From the NCBI GenBank assembly GCA_947846985.1, contig CANTUZ010000004.1, forward strand, positions 3,958,927 to 4,022,926: 64,000 nt of DNA, written 5' to 3'. Under the pieces are notes generated by a model that was given only the letters and a program-made list of their open reading frames with translations, was not told where the DNA came from and searched no databases. The position numbers and the translations under genes are program-made. Source of the stretch: Fratercula arctica. Taxonomy: Eukaryota > Chordata > Aves > Charadriiformes > Alcidae. Position 1 is the stretch's first letter. Each line of letters opens with the position of its first letter. Of the stretch, positions 36,677 through 48,234 are shown in pieces.

Positions 36677-38167
36677 ACGTTTGTGACTTGTATTAAAACC
36701 CAGTATGTTACCTATTATGTTGTTATGTATCCTATTCGGATGCTGTCACAAATCAGAGCAGCAGACACATCTTTAAGACCTCAATGATAGAAATGTCAAT
36801 ATTTGGTTTATGTTCATAAATATACTTAGAGTTGCGTTCTTTACTTAATAACCTTTCATTGAACAGGGGTAACCACCAGATACTTATTCTATACAGCCAC
36901 AGCTAGGGCAAAGTCAAGGGTTCTCAAAGTCCTGCTGGGGAGGAACAGTACTGGGTACAGGGAAAGTAGGCTTTTAATAGCTCATATGACTGGTTAATGA
37001 ATGACACTACAATAAGTCTGCTGTTTGTAAAACCTTGAAAAGTGTAACTTGCCGGCATCTAATATGGAGGCCACAGCGTTTAATGACATAGTGAAGTCAG
37101 AGACAAGGTGGAGATACAACAAAAGGCTATTAAGCTAGTTAATAAATCCCATTAAAATGGGAATATATAAAATAGTATAAAATGGGCGGTGTTTTAGATT
37201 CCAACTGCACATTGGATTATTTGATTCTTACGATTATTCTTTAGAGGCCTAGACAACGCATATAACTTATAGCAACAGGGAGAACAATTAGAATTCTCAC
37301 CGTAAGTTAATGAAAGAGATAGCTTAGAGAGCTCCACAGATAACAGCAACTAAGGAGTTACTTGCATTGCCCTGACATCAGCCCTCTTCATCAAAAGAGC
37401 AATGTCATTTATTCACGCGATAAGCATTGCAAAAGAGTGTTTCTCTGTAAATTTACAAAGTAACTTTTAAAAAAAAAAAAGACTTGGCAATGATTAAAAT
37501 ACAAAATATATAAAGAAGGTGAAACAAAGCTGTATCTTGATTTTGAACTAGATTAGAAATAGATTTTCAAAACAGCACTTTAAAGCTCTCATGTAGTCAA
37601 CACAAAGAAGAGCCAGGTTTTCCATACATCCCAGCTGCCTTAGGATGCCTCTAAGCTGTGGAGCAGGCTGATTCACCACTCTTGACAAACTTTGCAGTTC
37701 TGCTCTCCTCATCATTCAGCTGTATCCTCCAGACCTGCCTGCCTGCTCCTGTGCCTCAATCTTCTTTCAACAGGGGGCAAGTGGAATGTTACAGGGGGCT
37801 GGTGTGCCCTCTGAGCCTGTCCTGAGGTTCACAAGGAGGTGGCCACACCATACCCTACACTCGGATTGCTTCAATATGGTCCCAGGTTTCCCCGCCATCA
37901 CAGTATCTGCCGAGAAATTCATGATTCTGCCCTTAAAAGATTAAGGGACCAAACTATACAGCTGGACAAACTATTGACTTCCATACAGATTCAGAAAGGT
38001 GAGATAGTTTAACCAGAAGTTCCTAGTCCTAGTACTATTTTAACTATGCATAATGGCTAAGTCACACTTCCCGACGCTAATGCATCAATTTAGTATAGCT
38101 ATGTCAGACAGTCAGATCCTAAAGCATTAAAGCATAACTAATTTGGTCCCGCAATGTCACAGTTCAT

Positions 38168-38373
38168 GAATCATTAACAGAGTCAAAGAACAGCTGAGGT
38201 TGGAAGGGATCTCTGGAAGTTATGCTCCGATGCCTTCAGAGGGTACTTTGGTGCTGTCCCAGGCTCTCTCACAGATCCGACACTGACACAGTAGATTTCA
38301 CAGCGTCTCCAGCCAACATCTGCCAGTGCTCAGTCACCCTCAGTAATAACAAGTGTTTCCTGCTGCTCATAAA
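38168..38373 (-). mobile_element. Older CR1 fragment, 3' half of a split copy
   Basis: Reads as antisense CR1: GAACAGCTGAGGTTGGAAGG at the 3' end, then CCAGTGCTCAGTCACCCTCA and TGTTTCCTGCTGCTCA. It stops where a younger CR1 begins and resumes at 38,651. The two halves together make one CR1 of an older subfamily in minus orientation. Confidence 0.85.
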
Positions 38374-38650
38374 AATCATAGAATGGTTTGGGTTGGAAGG
38401 GACCTTTAAAGGTCACCCAGTTCCAACCCCCTGCCCTGGGCAGGGACACCTCCCACCAGCCCAGGTTGCTCCAAGCCCCGTCCAACCTGGCCCTGAACAC
38501 CTCCAGGGATGGGGCATCCACAACTTCTCTGGGCAACCTGGGCCAGGGTCTCACCACCCTCAGAGTACAGAATTCTTCCGAATATCTCATCTAAACCTCC
38601 CCTCTTTCAGTTTAAAACTGTTACCCCTTGTTCTATTGCTCCACTCCCTG
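38374..38650 (-). mobile_element. Younger CR1 inserted inside an older CR1
   Basis: A compact, well-preserved CR1 3' end: AATCATAGAATGGTTTGGGT, GGCAGGGACACCTCCCACCA, CTCTGGGCAACCTGGGCCAG, ending at GCTCCACTCCCTG. Same orientation as its host element. Its sequence is closer to the other young copies (28.4 and 31.2 kb) than to the flanking CR1 halves. Confidence 0.92.
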
Positions 38651-38965
38651 ACATCCTGTGTTTCAGTTTGTGCCCATTGCCTCTGGTCCTGGCACTGGGC
38701 ACCACTAAAAGAACCTGGTTCTGCCTTTTCTGCACCCTCCCCGCAGGTATTTGTAGACATTGATAAGAACCCTCCTGAGCCTTCTCTTCTCCAGGCTGAA
38801 TAGCTGCAGTACTCTAAGCCTTTCCTTCCAGGAGAGATGGTGCAGGTTCTTAACCATCTTCGTGGCCCTTCACTGCACTCTCTCCAGTATGTCCATGTAT
38901 CTCTTGTACTGAAGAGCCCACAGCTGGAGGCAGTGCCCCAGCTGTGGCCCCACCAGTGCTTAACA
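38651..38965 (-). mobile_element. Older CR1 fragment, 5' half of a split copy
   Basis: Continuation of the CR1 interrupted at 38,373: CCTGTGTTTCAGTTTGTGCC, TATTTGTAGACATTGATAAG, CTTCTCTTCTCCAGGCTGAA, CATCTTCGTGGCCCTTCACT, CTCTTGTACTGAAGAGCCCA, ending in CACCAGTGCTTAACA. It extends farther into the reverse-transcriptase ORF than any other minus-strand copy here. Confidence 0.92.
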
Positions 38966-41900
38966 TGTTGGAAAAAGCTGCTACGAGGTTGGAAGTGTAT
39001 AACATGTAAAACAACAAAGTCAACTCTTTTAAAGCATTCCAGTACAGAGAGGGTTTTCTAATACCATGGAAAGTTACCATTGTCTAACTTAGCTTAAAAG
39101 AAGATCTTTGACCACATTCCCAACCCAGATTTTAAATACCGTTAAAAGAAATTGTTCCTTAGCTGTATAGTTAAGGAGAAGTCTGAGATATAACATTATA
39201 GCATACAGTTTCTTCCCAATAAAAGAACTTCCAAAATTCTGGATTTTTAGTTTTGATCATCTTATATTTTAAACAAATAAATGCCATTTAGTAGTCAGAA
39301 TATGAGGTAGTTGCATATCTAGAACTATCTTCTAATATTGAAAGCAGATATCAAAAAGGTCAATTCAATAAAGTTTACATAGACTTGGATTGTCCGGGGA
39401 CCTCTTCTTGATGTCACGCACTGACAAGAATCACTATTCAACGTGCAGATGATGATACAATCTCTACTTTTTAACTGAACCGTTTGCGTTTTTCTCCTCA
39501 ATAGCTTTTCTGAATGACACTGCAAAGCTGATGGCACTCCTTCCCAACTCTGCTAAGGAGAACATTTAAAATGAGTAGTTATCTTTTATGCCTCAAAGAT
39601 GAGCGGTTAAAATTTAGGGAAGAAATAAGCGGTTTTATATTAGTTTCAAAGGCACTAAGTTGAGACAGCAAAAGATCAGGTAATATGAAGGAGGTCACAA
39701 AACTTTGGCAAAGGAAGAAACTGGAACTATATCTCCTGAGTTCTGACCTGGAGCCTTTTGAACTTAAGATATGAATTTGTTGATTTTACTGACCATTTAC
39801 ATACATAAAGGCAACGTACACAAAAGTACGTGGAGTATACTTTTTTAGCAATAGAGATTATGCACGATAATGTACTTTCTATCAGAAATACATTAACACT
39901 TTCCTAAATTATGATTTCATTGCAGTAAGATTTTTTTTGGGGGTGGGGTGTGTGTGTGTAAGTAAGTACAATTCTTATGTGAAATACTTTCAAAATTATA
40001 TTGCTGGAGCAGTTTCTAAAGTTACTTCATAGTCTACAGTTCTGCAGAGAGATGAACTAAAAAGCCAATATAAACCCAGTAAGATTAATTCAGCGTTGTG
40101 AACAAGGTACTTATGACACAGGATTTTCGTTTCACTTGAAAAATCCCGATACAGATCATATACTTCTCTTCCAAAAGACTGCAATGACTAAGCAAGCGGC
40201 AGCATGCTGGGAAGACAGTCTCTGCTACAGCTAGCCTGATTTATCACATTAATTATCTTAACTTACTCATTGTTAGGATCACACTTCTGTTGTGGAAACT
40301 TCAGGCAGCCTCAAGCTTGGCAGACTTTAGTATGTGAGTACTAACTCCATACATAATTAAGCTTCCAAGTCCAATGCTTTTTAAAAACATTTGTAGCAAA
40401 GCACAACATCAATGGATATACACTGGAAATACGTAATGCTAGGGATTCTCACTCATATTGTATGAGTATTCATACTAATTTCTTATGAATCAAACCACTT
40501 TGCCTTACAGAAGGTCTACAAGATTTCTCACAATCAACCATTTTCAGATTTCTCCTAAGTCAATAAGAGTAAAAAAAAATTACTGACTGAATTCTACAAT
40601 AATCCCAGTAAAATCTTTGTTCGTTGACTTCCTTGTAGCCCAATGATTTGGACGTTGTTCTCAACTATTGTCTTACTTCTATTTACAGAACCGCATTTGC
40701 TCAGTTGTTTTATGGTCTGGTGGTGAGGCAAAGCAGCCTTTACCTGACTTCTCCACCTGGTTAAGGTGGATCTGTAACAACTTTGGTTGACAAGAATGAA
40801 AGAAGACAGGTAGAGAGAACGGGTTGATTTGTCCTGATCTTATCATATTTGTTATCAGCAAAGCTCCCTCTGAAGCTCCATTTGATATAAAACGCTGTTA
40901 AGGATACCACATATCCCAAAGGATTTCAACTGCCCCCTCCACCAACATTTTGCTCTGTAATGTTTATTATATACACATGTTCAACGTACAACATTTGTTG
41001 AGATACATTCACTTATTAACAGGTAAGATATGACTTAATGATGATTCATACTCATCCCATGATAAGCCTTAGCATGAGCTTCATTTCACATATACAGATA
41101 TTCACTAAGCAGGAAGATCCCTATCTTATCTATCAGTGAACTAGCACAGATTTAACAGTTTGACATAATACACACATCGAAATAAAGCCCAGAAGTAATT
41201 CTATCCAACTCAAAGTTTGTAAAGTTACACAATAAGAGGACAGTGACAGAATTCAGATAGCACTCTCTTCTAATATATTGCTTTTGGAAAGTGCTCCAAA
41301 AGTAATGTATTAGAATGCCCTTCATCAGAGGTCCCCAGTTAATCTCTTCTATCTTTTCAAGCTGTATCTCAAAAGACAGACACCAGCCAGCTTCCTGTGT
41401 CAAGGAAGGCAAGGAAGTAGCTATTCTTGCCAGGGAAAACTTACTAGGAAATAATATTTTTTGAAAGCTTCCTATAACTTTTTATAGATTACTGTGATGG
41501 TCTGTGGCATTTGTATTTTCGTTTTGATGCATAATCAATATCCCCCTCCTACTCCCCAGTACTCACACAAAGAATAAATAGTGACTCTCTGATTTCTGCT
41601 CTCCAAGCCCTCACGATACTTTGTCACATACAAAAGTGACTCCCAAAGCATACTCATGAATCCAGTGGTCCACACATAGGGAAAAGCTAATGCCTCTTAA
41701 TCTGATGACACTTTAGTGAGATATGCATCTGGCATAGATGCACATCAGCGCACTGACGTTTACAGGCCTGTCTGGGGGAGAAGCCAGCCCCACCACTGTA
41801 AATAGTTTAGGGTAGCGCTGATTGCCAAGGCAAATATCAGGCTGTGACATGATCCGGTGACTTTTTTGCCTAAGAGTAAGCATATCAAGCATGAAGATTA

Positions 41901-44404
41901 AGAAGAGAATTATCTTTATCGAGCATTTGTTATTATACCGTAAATAAAGAGAATTGAAGCATTTGTTCAGATCTTCCTTAGGATTCAAAATGAATTTCTC
42001 TATACAGCTGACTGGCAGACTAGGTGACTTGGAGGGTTATTTAAAACCCAGAGTAAGTTATGTGGTACCCAGCACCTGATGCCCTTGAATACTGCACAGG
42101 AAATCCGTATGCTCAGCATGGCTCACATCACATGAGCTTGTTACTGCAAGACTCCTTACACAGTATCACGTATCAACAACCCTTTCCTTCCCCGACAAGT
42201 CTAAGAGGTAATGTTTAAAACTATGGATTATAAACAGAAATTTTGCCCCCGTGCAGAAAGCCTGAGTTAAGCCTGTATTTAAGACTCAGTCCTTTCGGTA
42301 TCCCACAAAGAAAAAGTCACTATCAATTTCATGGTTCTATGCTTAAATTCTCATCCTAATTTCACAATAACATTTCAGAGCAAAGGGGAGAGAAAGAGGG
42401 AACATTTGGGTCCAGATCCATCTCTCAGTTATATATATATAAAAATATATAAAAACACATACACATTTATAATTTGCAACTGACAGAGGAATCAAATAAG
42501 CAAGTTGCAATCAAAGCAAATAAAAGCAAGATGGGTAGAACTGGAAGAAAAGTGAAGAAAAACCAAGCCAAGTAAAAAGTATATGGCACAGACATATCTT
42601 GAGTATAACAAAAAGAAAAATTGCACAGGAATGGAAAAAACCACCCATGGGCAATGCATAGCATTTGAGAGTTCTATTTGATAGGTTTCTGTAAAGACAT
42701 TTCACAGTGTTTCCCTCACAGCTGATCTGCCTTGAAGGAGACGAACAGATGAAGATACTTTCCTCCTTTTTACCAAGATATTACCACCAACTCCAACTAA
42801 AGTGATTCTGAAAAAGAACGTGCAAAATTATAAAAAAAATCCTTGCATATGTGTATATGAACACATGCAAGCATCTCATGCCAAAGGCATAGTGACCATG
42901 GACCCACAAATCATTTGGATAATTCCATGCTGAAAACACTGTGTGACAAATAGTTTTACATCAATAAACCCATTTCAGTGTCCTGTTCCTAAACTTAGTG
43001 CAAGGAGGGAACTGCATTCCCAAAAAACTTAGCCAGCTCATCCTGCACAAAATCCTTAGGTTGAACCTAGTAAAAAATTTTAATATGATATTTGTGTTCT
43101 CCCTAAAAATTGTCATGCACTTCCGAGGCAGTGCCTCATATGGCTAATAGGCTCTTTGGAGCAAGGTATGCAGGTGCTTACCGAAAGAGCTATGCCAATC
43201 AAAGATTTTCACAATAAATTAAGATAGTAATTCTGTTGCTGTGATGGGCTAAGGATGTAAGAGAGGTAAGGCTCAGAGGAAGAGGTGAAGTCTTCTATTA
43301 GGCAATGCTGTCACCTCTGTGAATTCACAGAGACTGAAAAATACCAGAATAAGATGACTGAGCGTGCAACAATCTCTTTCCTAACGTGAAGCTTTATAAT
43401 GGGGCCCCAGGCAAGTTGTGCCCTGTATGTAAAAAGAAATATTAATCTAGCTAGGATATGTCCCATCTTCATTAAAATAAATCTACAGACTACTATATGT
43501 AAGTGTTTTGCAAGTTAGAAAATTAAACAATTTGCATACAATGATACACATGCGAAGTGTCACCTATCTGATGAGATATTCAGGTACAGAAGCAGAAACT
43601 CAAACTACTGCAGGAGCTTACAACGGAGATATTTTTGTTCCCATATAATTTCTTCCAGCACAAACCCTGCTTTCTTTCTTGGCACATAAGTGTTTCCAGT
43701 GCATTATACGGCAGCTAATTCTGGTATTTCTGCAGGTTCATCCGCTTTTGAATGGAATCATGTAGATATATTGCAAAACAACTCTTTCTCTCTGAAATAT
43801 CAATAAATGCTTTTTTTTTTTTTTATATCTGTCTGAACAAAACCATCACTAAAATCACGTTTGGGAAGATCTTTGCCAATAAACCTGCTCTTCTAAAAGC
43901 TATCAGCTTAGGTAGTCATATCAGTAGACAGTCAACATTTCTTTAGCCTAGCTGCATTACAGTGGAATTGGACCCGTGGGAATGTGTCACACCCTTCCCT
44001 TCTAATGGAAGATTAGCAGCATTACGGAAAATAAAGAAAACAACTTAATCTGACAGCCATTACAAAGAACAATCCAGGAAAGGCTAAACAAGAAGCAAGC
44101 ATCGATAAAACTGTCATTGGGAAATTAGATTATTCATCAACCACCACACCACGGCACAAGCATCAGGTATTGCAAACGCTACCGCAGAGATGAAAATCAA
44201 CTCAGTCATAATAAAGAATTGCACAAAATGAATTGACTGACTTGCAAATGTACAGAACTGAAGAGAGCAACACTCTTTACTCCACCTCTACCTTGTTGAC
44301 ACACAAGGCCTTAAATGACTTGCTTTTATTTAGTCCTTAATCTGATCAGAATCTGCAAGTATATGAGACATGAGCTAGAACAAATGATTCTGCTTTACAG
44401 GCAG

Positions 44405-44473
44405 GTTTTTGTCTGGGTTTTTTTGGTTTTGTTTGGGTTGTGGGGTTTTTTTTTTGTTTGTTTGGTTTTTTTT
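44405..44473. repeat. T/G-rich low-complexity tract
   Basis: About 70 bases of T and G with few other bases (GGGTTTTTTTGGTTTTGTTT and similar). Confidence 0.8.
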
Positions 44474-44870
44474 GATGGTGTATGAAGAGCAGAATACCAG
44501 TTCCTTGATTTTCAGGGCTAATCTGCATTGCTACAGGCTCCAAATGAGCTCAAACTTGACCAGGTAAATATAACTTCTAAAACCCAAGGGATTAATCTAC
44601 ACCGGGGATTTCAAAGCATTAACTGCAGCTTCCCATCTCATATAGCTGGTATGTAAATTTATTATTTTTCTAGCACATTATTTGAAAGTGCAATACTACA
44701 TAACACTAGCCTTTCCATGCAATTTTTTAAATTTGTGTCATATTTTATCTCCCAACCTTTATCATTCATTTTTTTCTAATGGTGTAACTATTTACTAAAG
44801 GCTTCGTCTACTAGGATGCTGCTGCAATTTTTGGAATAGAAATTAGTTTGCAGTTTTGTTTGGGTATTGG

Positions 44871-44896
44871 TTTTTTTTTTTTTTTTTTTTTTTTTT
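44871..44896 (-). repeat. Poly(T)26 run
   Basis: 26 consecutive T. On minus it would be a poly-A tail, but no retrotransposon body was recognised on the left side. Confidence 0.88.
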
Positions 44897-46506
44897 GCAA
44901 GGCTCATGTACTCACATTTTACTTGCATTGTTCCTGCCTCAGCAATGTTCTAAGTAGAATGCATTTCCACAAGGGGTTTTGCTTACTGTGCTCTTGTCTT
45001 CCCTGTTTCGGTCCGTAGATTTTCATTCTGCGTTTCCTTTCATGGCATATACTGTCGTGAAATCAGGTGTAATGGGATGCAATTTACGTTGCTAATGCCA
45101 TCAGTCAAATGGTGGTGGTGCTATGCAGGGCATACACAAAATAACTAAACATAAAAGAGAGAGACAACCATTTCATGTTTATTATCAATCCTGTCCTCTC
45201 TCCATAGTCAAAACTGTTGGTCCCTCTTGCTTAAGTACGTCTTTGAAAATAAGTTATCCATTTAAAAACATCTTGGCCCTGCTGAGTGGAATGTTTTCCT
45301 GAAGAGTAAATCATCACCTACAGCACCAAGAAACAGAGTTTGTTGTTTTCTGAGCCAAAGTAAATTTCCTGGATAGCTATACTTTCTGGCAACTGTATGT
45401 TAATGTCAAGAACCCTCCTCTGAGGACTGTGCTTGGCAGACCATTACTGAAAGGACATGAGAACTAACATAAACGTAGGCAGGCTAAATTTTATTGCCTA
45501 AGTCAGCTGGAATAGAAAATGTGTCATGTTGTACAGTTTATCTCTACAATATGCACAATAAATATACAATATAAATTTGCAAAATCTCAACAGAGCTTTA
45601 TGTTCACTTTTTTTTTTTTCCATCAGAGCTACATCAGAAGTGAAAAGCTTTAACACCCTTCTTGTGAAACAATGGTGATGCTATTGTCAGTCCATAGCTG
45701 GAAGTGACAAATCCTCTGTACTAGACAGAGCTCACATGTTTCCAAATTCATAATGAAACCTTCTCCTTCCCACTGCATGGTAACTGTTGTGTTCATTTCA
45801 TTTTCAACCCTAATTTCACATGTGCTTATTATGCAACTTAAAATAATTTCAGCAACTCCTGCCTACAATTCACAGTTCAGTTCAGTACACAATCACCACA
45901 TTACTCACCAGACTTGCACACTGTTTCACAGATACCTTAAGGTTTGTGTGATAATTCACACCTAATTATGATTTGGAGGCAAGTTTTTGAGGGTTATTTC
46001 CAATCAACACTTACAGCGCATCACAGGTTGCAAAAGAATTTCTGAGTCACTATCAGTATCGTGTCCTTACTCGTCACATATTGTAAAGATACTGTTTCAT
46101 TACCTGCTTTGCTGACTTGACCCGAGTTATTCAAGCCCCTTTTGCCTCTGTCCCACCTGTTCTGGCAAGAAAGGAGCCATCCGTTCTGATGGCTAAGCCA
46201 AGAATTAAGATCTGGTGATAACTCAAAGTTTCGTGCTGCAGGGATACACCCTCTTTTTATGATTTAAGAAAACTTGATGAGATTTTCATCCCACAGCAGA
46301 TACAAACTGGCCTGTTAGTGAGGCTCCTCTTGCTATTTATTTTAAAGACAAGTAACTGCACCTTACTCAAACAGAAGGAGGTACCTACAGCTGTCCTTCA
46401 TCCTTTTCACGTTTGTGCCTGGAAGATAAATGGTAATACAATTTTACAGTATTATGGCAGAACTCAGCAAAGTCTTTATGCTAACAGTGAATCCTATGTC
46501 GAAATT

Positions 46507-46531
46507 AATATATATATAGAGAGAGATATAT
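46507..46531. repeat. (TA)n(GA)n microsatellite
   Basis: AATATATATATAGAGAGAGA followed by TATAT: a short compound dinucleotide tract. Confidence 0.7.
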
Positions 46532-48047
46532 CTGTGTTATACCTGTGTTGTAGCAAATCGCTGTGATACGCATAAAACTAAGGAGTGTTTTGGCTCCCTA
46601 CATGTTAGATGCATTGCATGCAGCACAATAATTAGAACACAGCAACTTTTTTCTTTCATTATTGATTCTTGATTATACCAGAAGCATGGCATCAGTTGGT
46701 TCAAAACTGAATGCAGGTAAGGCTGAAAATATTTCTAGAGTAAACAATGTTAAAGCTCTTATTTTAAACTTAGTAATTAACTGCCATTTTCCTGGGTCAA
46801 AAAAATACAGGATTTCAAATGCCTTCCTATTAAAAGAAGCTCAAGCTCATATTTTCTTCTCCAAATGCTCAAAACCAGCAGGTCATACCATACTGTAGGA
46901 CAAGTCTTTCATGATTCATATGTTAAGATGTTGCATTTAAGTATTTGCTTACTCATTGGTCATCAGAAAACACTTTTTCTGTGATATTTTTAATGGAATT
47001 GAAAGACACCTCTGGTACTCTATAATACGGTGACGATGAGAAGGGAAGGTAGTGTTATTCTAGGAAGGAGAGAGCTTGTCAACGACCCGTTAGTCAGAGG
47101 AAGTATTTGATCCAGGCAAGACAGCAAGGTGTGACACCATCTGTTTATCACTGTGGTTGTCAGCGATAGTGACATTTAGCTGTTTATAAACATTTCTTCT
47201 GTTTTGTTAGAAAAACCCTAATTTTTTGGTATTTAAGTAGTCAAAATATTGTTCATTTCATTGGGCTGCACGCATTTATGTTTTGCTCGGTGACCAGAAC
47301 AAATCAATTATTCGTGCAGACATTATGATGTTCATACTGCTGCAACCAGGCTGTCATGTGAATACAATACAGCAAGCATTGCCAACCTTGTCGCAAACAC
47401 GTGCAAGTCATTTCACAAATTCTTTGATGGCTTGTCCTGACTTCTCGATGAAGTCGCCATGCATAAGCACTGTCGTATTCAACTGCTTTTAATTCACTGA
47501 CTTCACATTCATATTCCCCATGATTTATCATTCACATAGTTCCTTACTTTCTGGTTCTTTGTCATTTCTATCCCTCTATCCTATAGCACTTGTTTTTACA
47601 ATAGGTGGCAGAAGCTGTCTCTCCCCTGACCCTGCCATCCTTGTCCTTATTTCACATCCCACTTCTCAACTGTGCACACATTGTTCCTTGGAAGCCACCC
47701 TCCTGGTACGTGTCTTTTTCCTGGGCAGATCACAATATCCTTGCATCTTATTTACTACTTCATTGTATCAAAAAAATACATAAATCATTCCAATCAAAAA
47801 AATCCAGAGGGTTGACAGAGAACAGAAGCTCTCCTCCATCTAGCCCTGCTGCAGACTAAGCTGCCTCTAGAGCAGACTCATGGTTCCATAGGCACAGTAC
47901 CACCTGTTTATCTGACTATAACACAGCAATCAGCTCTTATACTTATTATAGAATCATATAGGTCACTTCTTGGTGATTGTTCCATTTCACTTAAGTTTCT
48001 GGCCAAAATAAGGAACACAGAGGTGGGATGCAGCCAATTAGTTTTCA

Positions 48048-48141
48048 AATCATGGCATCATTTAGGCTAGAAGGGCCCTTTAAGATCATCAAGTCCAACC
48101 ATCAACCTAACACTGCCAAAACCACCACTAAACCATGTCCC
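48048..48141 (-). mobile_element. Short CR1 3'-end fragment
   Basis: Reads AATCATGGCATCATTTAGGC, AAGGGCCCTTTAAGATCATC, AAGTCCAACCATCAACCTAA and CACTAAACCATGTCCC. This is the antisense of the last ~95 bases of a CR1 subfamily common in neoavian genomes. A second tail-like AGAATCATATAGG at 47,949 may be a remnant of a further copy. Minus orientation. Confidence 0.85.
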
Positions 48142-48206
48142 AGATGTGACCCAGGCTGGAGAGGAATCTGGGAAAATGTTCCTGAGCTTCATTTTTAGCA
48201 AAGGGG

Positions 48207-48234
48207 AAAAAAAGAAAAAAAAAAAAAAAAAAAA
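48207..48234 (+). repeat. A-rich run ending in A20
   Basis: AAAAAAAG followed by 20 uninterrupted A (48,215-48,234). Confidence 0.85.

Larger units (their letters stand above)
31563..38167. other. Single-copy DNA with low-complexity tracts
   Basis: No gene recognised apart from the low-confidence exon-like block at 34,350-34,517. Contains the C18/A12 tract (31,758-31,795), the T/G-rich tract (31,921-31,997), T runs near 33,035 and a local 59-bp duplication at 36,564-36,676. A somewhat CpG-richer patch lies at 35,100-35,230. Sequence at 37,620-37,860 is more GC-rich but matches no element I know. Confidence 0.5.
38966..48047. other. Single-copy AT-rich DNA, no gene recognised
   Basis: About 9 kb without a recognised repeat family or a frame above about 92 codons. 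Contains (TA)n/(TG)n short tracts (39,948, 42,430 and 46,507), T-rich tracts at 44,405-44,473 and 44,871-44,896, and short T runs at 43,810 and 45,609. Confidence 0.6.

Noticed and set aside
38222..38803. 193-codon plus-strand ORF
   Set aside because: It runs through the nested CR1 pair on the antisense side and has no independent support.
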